Shown piece by piece: positions 23,698-32,600 of a stretch of 64,000 bases of DNA. Source of the stretch: Mesostigma viride (lineage: Eukaryota; Streptophyta; Mesostigmatophyceae; Mesostigmatales; Mesostigmataceae). Position 1 is the first letter of the stretch; the number at the start of each line of letters is the position of its first letter. Position numbers and translations under genes: made by a program. The notes beneath the pieces were generated by a model. That model had not been told where the DNA came from. It did not search any database and saw only the letters and a list, made by a program, of their open reading frames with translations. Location: positions 3,789,042-3,853,041 of the forward strand of contig RPFO01000082.1 in the NCBI GenBank assembly GCA_009746045.1. The letters are read 5' to 3'.

Positions 23698-26600
23698 TGA
23701 CACACAGCATTCACGCATATCGACCAACCAATTGTGACTGCCGCATCTCCCCTGCCTTGACCTCTTGGAGCTGAGCAGCCTTGTCAATGTATCGGTCCGT
23801 CTGTCTGCTCACGCATAAACGCATAACTACACACACACACACGCACTGACACACACCATGGCTGCCCATCCCTATCCCTTGACCTCTCCCAGCTGAGCGG
23901 CCTTGTGGGTCGGTGGCCTCACATGCACAGTCGCACACCCACACCGTGGCTGCCCCTACGTCCTTTCTCTTGACCGTGTACAGCTGAGCAGCCTAGTGGA
24001 TGTAGAGAACGCGATGGAGTCGTACAACGCGTACCTCGGCCAGGAGCGCGTGAGCGCTCGCAAGGAGGGGGAGGAGGTGGGTCAAAGTACCATTTTAGAA
24101 CAAGGATGGGAAGGAGGGGGGCTATTTACTATTGAGGATAAGGAGGGGGAGGAGGGGGATTGATGTATTGGTTGATTGAGGGGAGGGGGGGAAAGGTGGT
24201 CAACTCACCTTCTTGAAAAGTAGGACAATACCGGCTTTATTTTCATTGGTACTGTAAACTCCTTTTCGCTCAAAAACAGAGGTGAGGTCTTGAACCAGAG
24301 CACGCGGGGAGGGGGGGGGGGGGGGCAGGGGGGAGGGTCGGCCGTTGTGGGTTTACCTTTGCTGTTTGTGTTGATGTTGAGATATGGTAAGATGTGGTGC
24401 ATTAGTATGTTCTTTGGAGGGGGAAAGGGCGGTGTGCGGCGGGGGGTGGGGTGGGGGTGGGAAGGAGCATATGTGCAGCAGGAGAGGCAGGAGAAAGCAG
24501 TCAGCACCAACCAAGTACTTTCTTTCCAACAGCTGCTAAAAGTTGTAGTATGGTTAATTAAGTTACCTGCTCTTTCAGTCAGCCATGAGGCTCTGGGCGG
24601 CAGCCCTACTGCTTCTCATGCTTTCCTATTTATTGCTTCCGCTGCGTGTGCTGAAGACGTCATCTCTGCCCTACTGCTTTTGATGCTGTCTAATTAATTG
24701 CTTCCACTGCGTGTGCCGAAGACTTCATCTCTGCCCTACTGCTTTCTATGCTGTCCTATTAATTGCTTCTGTCGTGTGGATGCATGCGGCATGTGCGTGC
24801 GCGTGCCAACAGGCCCAGAAGCTGGTGCAGTCCCTGGCCGTGCGCCTGCAGGCCGAGAACGCGCCACCATTCACGTTGCCAAAGGGCTTGAGCATTGCAG
24901 ATCTCGAAGAGGGGTGAGTGACGCCTTGAATTCACAAGAGGGGTGAGTGACTTATAGCCCTTATAGACTTGGAAGAGGGGTGAGTGACGCCGTGAATTTA
25001 GGAGGGGGGTGAGTGACATATAGCCCTTATAGACTTGGAAGAGGGGTGAGTGACGCCGTGAATTTAGGAGGGGGGTGAGTGACATATTGGCTCATATAGA
25101 CTTGGAAGAGGGGTGAGTGACACCGTGAATTTAGGAGGGGGGTGAGTGACATATTGGCTCATATAGACTTGGAAGAGGGGTGAGTGACACCGTGAATTTA
25201 GGAGAGGGGCGGGTGACGTTTGGTACTTGGGAGAGGTGTGAGTGACGCGTTGGGACAGGAGAGGAGTGTTGGATCATCGTGCTTACTGCGACGTTGATGC
25301 TCAAGCGACCGCGATGTTGATGCTCAAGCGACCGCGACGTTGATGCTCAAGATCTGGGGGAGGAGAGGAGTGTGTGGTAAGAGACTCGCACCCCCTGCAG
25401 CCGTGGTGACTGGCAGCCATATCCATCACCTGGGCAATGGATATGCACAACTGCCATTGTACAGTTGATATGCACAACCGTTTAGGAGCATACGTTCCTG
25501 CAAGGACCCTTTTCCACCCCCTTGACTGCCATTTATGCAGCACCCTTGGTGCAAGCCAGAATGCACACATGCAGGCGTGGGCAAAACCAAGGGAGCGGCG
25601 CCGCAACATGAGCTTGTCTTGGTCTCGGAGATTGTCTTGGAGAACAATGCCCAGTTGCCTTCGATTAAGTGCGGCCTCAAGGCCGGGGTAGCCAACCCAA
25701 CAACCAAACGTGCATGCATGGATGGGACTTCCACTTCTGCCAAAACACGTATACCTTATGTAACGTGCGTCTCGTGTATATCATGAATAGACAAATCACG
25801 TATACCTTATTTAACGTGCGTCGAGTGTATATCATGAATAGACAAAACACGTATACCTTATTTAACGTGCGTCGAGTGTATATCATGAATAGACACAACA
25901 CGTATACCTTATTTAACGTGCGTCGAGTGTATATCATGAATAGACAAAACACGTATACCTTATTTAACGTGCGTCGAGTGTATATCATGAATAGACACAA
26001 CATGTATACCTTATTTAACGTGCGTCGAGTGTATATCATGAATAGACAAAACACGTATACCTTATTTAACGTGCGTCGAGTGTATATCATGAATAGACAA
26101 AACACGTATACCTCATTTAACGTGCGTCGAGTGTATATCATGAATAGACAAAACACGTATACCTTATTCAATGTGCGTCGTGTCTATATCATGAATAAGG
26201 TGCATTGCATACTAGCTGCAACATCATTCCAACAATGCCAGGTGGAATGTCAGTGATGCTAGCACGCATCACTCATGCGTGTGCTGCTTTGCCTCCCACT
26301 TTTGCTTCCCGCCAGGTGGCGTGTCCCAGATGCTAGCTCATGTCACTCATACGGGGGCTGCTTTGCCTCCCCCTTTGCTTCCCGCCAGGTGGAAGGCGCT
26401 GGTGGAGACGGAGCAGCGCTACGTGCAGTCGCTGCGCGTGCAGAAGCAGCGTTGGGCGCGGCTCGAGGCGCTGCTGTGGGAGGTGGAGCAGCGGACGATG
26501 CACGCGGGCAACTGGGCCACCCTGGCAGGGGGCTTCCTGGACCAGCCGGCCAAGATCCCTACCGACACGCCGCTCTCGTGAGTCGCGAGCGGCCATTTTC

Positions 26601-29600
26601 TGGAATGCTCTTTGTCCGTGCTGGTGGTGTCATGCTGGCTACTCACCCTGATTGGGTCACGCTGGCTGCTTTTGCTGGCTGTGGGTGCTGGATGTCCATG
26701 ATTTTTTAGTCATGCTGTTCCATGGTGCTGGATGTCCGTGATTTTTGGGTCATGCTGGCAATTCTTGGTTCTTGTCCATCCTGGTTCAACATGCTGGTTG
26801 CACTTGCCAACGCGGTCAAGAATCGGGAGGGTGAGTGGGTTCGCCAGCAGTAATGCCACGCATGCCCTGCCCTGCGCAAAGCAATTCCATGCCACTCGTC
26901 AAGCCCTTGTTTTATACAGCCCCAAATTCTAATGCAAACTTCCCGAATACGCGCCATTTTAGACTGTAAATCCCTTTCTTGTTCCCATATTTTCTGCAGG
27001 CGTCAATTAATGAAAAGCACGTGACTGTGTCACATGCGTACCAATGAACTCCTGCGTGAGTACGTGCCGTTGTCTCAAGTCCCATTCTATCCCATTCTAT
27101 CTCCCCGCACCCTCCACTGCCATTCCTGCACTCACCTTCGACCCCCCACTACCACCACCACACCCAACCTCACCTCAACTCCCACCACTGCCACCCCCCA
27201 AACTACCGGCCAACCCCCCCCCCAATCTACCGTTCCCTCGGCAGGTACTGTGTGCAAGCCACAGACCGCTTCGAGGAGTCCCTGGGCCTGCAGACCGAAT
27301 ACCTCAAGCCGGCGGCTGGGCTGATGAAGCAGGTGGTTGCGGCCGGGCACTCGCGCGCGGCCGCCGTGGAGGCCCAGCTGCAGGGTGTGCTGGGCCGCAT
27401 GCAGGGGCTGGAGTCGGCGCTGGGGCAGCGCAAGGCGGCGCTGAAGGCGGCGTTGGAACGGAGACCGAGGCAAGAGGAGCTCAGCCTTCAATATGCGCAG
27501 GTTGGTGCTTGCGATGCGCACAGGTCGGGGTGGCGTACATGATGCGCAGGTTGGTGTAGTGGCTTGTGATGCATGCAGGTGCGCTGGCTTCCAGGGCATC
27601 GCGTTGCCCGCTACATGAGCAGGCATCCGGGGAGGGCATGGATGCATATTGTTTTCCTAACTAGCTTTGCAAAGGCGTCAATAATCAAGCCATCACGAAG
27701 CAGCGTTTTCCGTTTCAAACTTCCAAATTATTTTACATGAATACAAAAAGCTGCTTGCGGTGCCACTTTGCCTGGTGCCTTCATACTATCATATAAAACA
27801 AAGCTTGAGCAGAAGATGGACTTATTCTGAGTCACCCTATCTATCATGCCCTGCTGGAGCCTGAAGCTCGCTCACCTCCTAATCCCCATGTATACCTGCA
27901 CATTCTACCATCGGTTTATCGGCGCATTGGGATGTCGGTCCAATCGGATGTCGGCCCAATGGGATGCCGCCAGCTGGCGGATGCGGCAGTGAACGCGATG
28001 AACGTGCTGGAGCTGGAGGTGCGGCGGCCGCTAGGCACCGACGAGGCCGAGGCGCTGCCTGGGTCCGTGCAGGAGGCAGGGGAACAGGGGCGGCGGCTCA
28101 AGGAGTCGCTGGAGCTGATGAACGAGTTGAGGGCGCTGCTGGTGGACGTGGACGGCAAGGTGGCGGAGTACGGCGCGCTGCACAAAGAGTGAGTGCAAAA
28201 AGAATGTGTGGGGGTGGACTAGCTGCGTGGTGGTGGTGGTGGTGATGCATGGGGGGGCGGGAGGGGAGGGGGATTAAATGGCAAGGTGGCGGAGTGCGTC
28301 ACGCTGCACAAAGAATGATGGGGGGGTGGGGAGGAATCGGGGAAGGCGGGAGGGGGAGAGAGTAAGGTGATTCAGGGGGGTATTAGGGTGTGTCATTGGG
28401 AAGTAAGGGCACATTGGGGAGGGTGAGAGGCGGGGTAGGGGACAATTGGGCAGGTAGGTTGAAGGGGTAGTTATGGGCTTGGTGATTTAGCAGGGTAAGG
28501 GAGCTCCTGCCTCTCCTCGTTTGAACATGGCACGGTGCCCAATTCTCTGCCACGCCCATCGTGTAAGAGGAGTCGCTTTTCGCCAGCAGTCGCATATGAC
28601 TACGCAACGATTGACGGACTGTCCACCGGGTGGCCCAACCCTTCCCAGCTGTTTCTCCCTCCCAGCTTTTGATCGACATCGGACTGGCCCCCTTTGTTTG
28701 GTTGATGCGTGCTAGATGGTTTGTTCAAATGTGCTCCTCAAACAGAAATTATTCGTGCGCGCGGTTCGCCGCACTGGCTGCCGCTCGTGTCCACCCTGGC
28801 AGTATGCGCTACGTCTATCCACTTGTCCACGCACCCTGGCAATATTCTGCATGCCTGACACCGTGCACGCCCCCTCGCGTGGGTGGGGTGTACCCTTTTC
28901 GTCAAACATGGCCTTGATGGCCCTTGACCCGTTTCTCCTCCGCCGCGGCCAGTCCATCTCTCCCATCTGTCCGCCTCACCCCTCCGTCCATCTCTCCCCT
29001 CTGTCCGCCTCTCACCATGGCCCGCTTCCCCCCGTGACGGTCTCTCCCTTTGCTTGTCCGCCGCTCCCCTTTTCCCATCTCTCCCCCTCTGTCTGTCTCT
29101 CCCCACTGCCACCGGGCCTATGTCCCCCGTACCAGGCTTCAAGGCTACGGCGGCGTCGACCTGCCGTACGGGCTGCCCCGCGAGGACTTGCTGCGCGAGC
29201 GGCTGACCGGCATGAACCGGTCGCTGGACGAGCGGGTGGCCACGCAGCAGGCCAAGGTGAGGGGCCATAATAGGGGTGGCACGAGTAGGGCAGGAACGGA
29301 GCAGGTGGCCGCGCAGCATACGGCCAAGGTGGGTGGCCACGCGCCGATGTGGGTGGCTTTAAGTATATCGTGCGGGGGAGAAAAGGGGGCGATGCCGGTA
29401 TGGCGAGGCAAATCAGGTGGTGATGTGGCGAAACCATCTGAAATCGCGGAAGTTTGAAGTCCAAACTAAGTGGTTGCATAGTGGAATAATTGGCCCACAA
29501 CTAGACTTGTCAATAATACAAGTTTTCTGACAAGTTCCTGTTACACAACTCTCATAGTTGCCCCCGCCTGTTCAGATCCAGTCACACAATCAAGATAATT

Positions 29601-32600
29601 GGTGAGCTGTGCTCCTTTTATCTATGACTAACCTCCACAGCTGAGAGCATGGAAGTTTATGCTGGCACCATACACCAGCCTGCCAGAAATGGAAGGCCAG
29701 ATACTTGGATTTTTCCACGGTGCCTGCATTCAATCATTGTTTGCCCTCCCCCCAACCCACCATTCTCATGACCGGTTATGCTTACATGCATGTTTTCTGT
29801 CCCTCCTGCCAGCTGGCGGATCTGGAGCGCATCGGACTAGGTCATAAACACGGTGTTCTTTGGTCCTTGGATCCCCACCCACGGGCGCCTTGCTGGCCAT
29901 GAAACCCTTTGTGAAACACCTCCCCTCCCCCCTTGTGCCAGCTGGCGGATCTGGAGCGCATCCGCGCACTGGTGGCGGCGTACCGTGGCAAGGCGGAGGC
30001 GATGGTGACCTTCTGCACCGAGCACAGCGCCAAGGTGCTGGCATGCATCCAGCGCTATGGCCAGCAGCAGGCCAAGGGGTGCGACGAGGGCGCGGTGGAG
30101 AAGGGGCTGGAGGAGGTGGCGCAGCTGAAGCAGAGCATCCAGGTCGGTCGCTGCCCCCAGCACGCACCTAGCCTACCAGGAGAGATTGCGGTTGTTTGGT
30201 TTTGGTGGTATGAACCCTAAACAGCGGAAGCAGGGCGTCCAGGCGAGCTATACCCCGTCACAACCGATGGTCCGTTATCGCAATGTAGCAAGTATGGAAA
30301 TTGAAACGACAATCATCCATTATTTTCCTGATTCTGCATGCATGCATAAGACATCAGCTTTACCACATGGTGTGTGTGCCAGCTCCAAGTGGTGGAAGAT
30401 TACTGACCCACACTAGTCAACGTGGCACAACTCATTGGCCCATGGGATAGGGCGAGCACAATAAAGCACAGGCAATTAGAAAGGCATGCAGAATGCCGTT
30501 GTTGGGAAGCCCACCTTTGTTTACTCGCCCAGGTCGACACTGCCCACATGCAGCATGGCCCGGTACCATTCCTATGGCGTCGCAAGGCACCCCTCGTATC
30601 GGTTGGCTTACGATAATGTTTTCCTGATTGGTGCATTTTGCCTGAGGCCATCTTATGCTTGCGCTTGCCTTTTGTTTGCTTGCGATGCGCTTGCTGTTAT
30701 CTGTGGGCGCCTGTGCGTATCTTTTGTGGGTGCCTTTGGGCTCATTTTCTGGCGCCTCGCACTTGCCTCCCATCCTTTTTCTCGGCGGTCCAGAGCCAAG
30801 GGCGTGAGCTGCTCAACAACGTCAAGGAGCGTATGGAGGAGCTGCGCAAGCTCAGCAGCGACGAGGGGGTGGAGGTCAGCCTGCTGCCTGAGGCGCTGGA
30901 CATCCGGTAGGGTTGATGAGCTAACAAGTCAATAATCATTTAGTTGGTTTGTTACAGGAGCTCTAAGGGCAAAGTATTGGGAGATCATGTGTGTCGAGGG
31001 GGCGGGTGGGGAGAGGGCGAGGGGATGCTGGAAGCATTCCCATTGGTCACTGGATATATGTTTGCATGTCTGTCTGTCTGGACGTGAGAAGGTGCATGGG
31101 GTTGGAGAGGAAAGGAACAAGGAGCATGTGGGGCAGCAAGCACCGAGCCGATGTATGTGGTGCTTGTCTTGAAAACGCGTGAGTGCTTGTCTTGGAAACG
31201 CTGGAATTCTTGTCCTGGAAGCACAGGAGTGCTTGCCGTGTTAATGCTACTCGCAAACACATCCTTCACTTTGACGCAGTGGCGTGCTTTAACGTATTGC
31301 CTTTGCGAGGTACAGATGCCAGTTTTAAAAATCCTAGCATCCCTGCTGCTGCCGCGACAGATGGCTGGCGCCAAGATCAAGAAGTGCACTTGGAAGCATG
31401 AGCATGGGACGTTCAACACCATAATCCATTTCTGGCCCTCTCCTGGCCCTCTGCTGGCATAATTGATTTATACCTCTCCCTCCCACACCCCTTGCCCGAG
31501 TGCTATACCCCTGCTCCCCTGCCTACCCCCGTTCTCCGCTGGAACCTTGACCATTACACCCCCCACACACGTTTCCTCCCACACCCCTTGCCCGAGTGTT
31601 ATACTCCTGCTCCCCCGCCTACCCCCGTTCTCCGCTCGAACCTTGACCATTATTTGCTCTTTTACCCCGTCAACCCCTCTGGACCTGTTGACCTCCAATA
31701 CCACACGGCATTCTCGTTTTTAACCACCTTCTCCGCCCCCACCCCCCACCCTTGCACCCATTTTTTCCTCTGCTTCTCCCCTCTTCTCCCCTTTCTCCCT
31801 TCTTCCCCCCTCTTCCCCCCTCTTCCCCCCTCTTCCCCCCTCTTCCCCCTCTTCCCCCTCTTCCCCCTCTTTTTCCCTGCGCCTGCTCCCTCGCTCCCCT
31901 TGTGTGTTCCCATGGTTGATAGCCACCTTCAGCCACCCTGACCTCCCATAAACCCCATCTCCTTCCTCCCCCCCCCCCTCACCACCACCATCCCCCCCCC
32001 CTCTCTCTTATGTCTGCCCAGGTTTGGTAGCATGCTGACGTCGCTCTCGGACGCGAAGAAGCTCCTGGAGCAGCGCCTGCTACAGAAGGCCAGCGACGCG
32101 CTGTCCCCCGAGCTCATGTCAGACATCAAGGCTGTCTTCCTCGAGTTTGACAAGGACAAGGGTGCGTAAGGGCAGATGGGCAGATGGGTGAGTTAGGTTA
32201 AATAGTGCCGGAACCTTTTGCCCACTGAGGCAAATCGGTCCGTCACACTATTTTGCCCGGAATAACTAGGTTCCGGCACTATTTAACCTAACTGGGTGGA
32301 CAAGGGCAAGGGTGCATAAGGGCAGATGGGCGGATGGGTGGACAAGGGCAAGGGTGAGTCGGGGCATGAGGGCGGATGGGTGGACAAGGGCAAGGGTGAG
32401 TCGGGGCATGAGGGCGGATGGGTGGACAAGGGCAAGGGTGCGTAAGGGCATGAGGGCGGATGGGTGGACAAGGGCAAGGGTGAGTCGGGGCATGAGGGCG
32501 GATGGGTGGACAAGGGCAAGGGTGAGTCGGGGCATGAGGGTGGATGGGTGGACAAGGGCAAGGGTGAGTCGGGGCATGAGGGCGGATGGGTGCACAAGGG

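Noticed and set aside
25669-26256. 195- and 164-codon frames on opposite strands
   Set aside because: Artefact of a 51-bp tandem repeat inside an intron.
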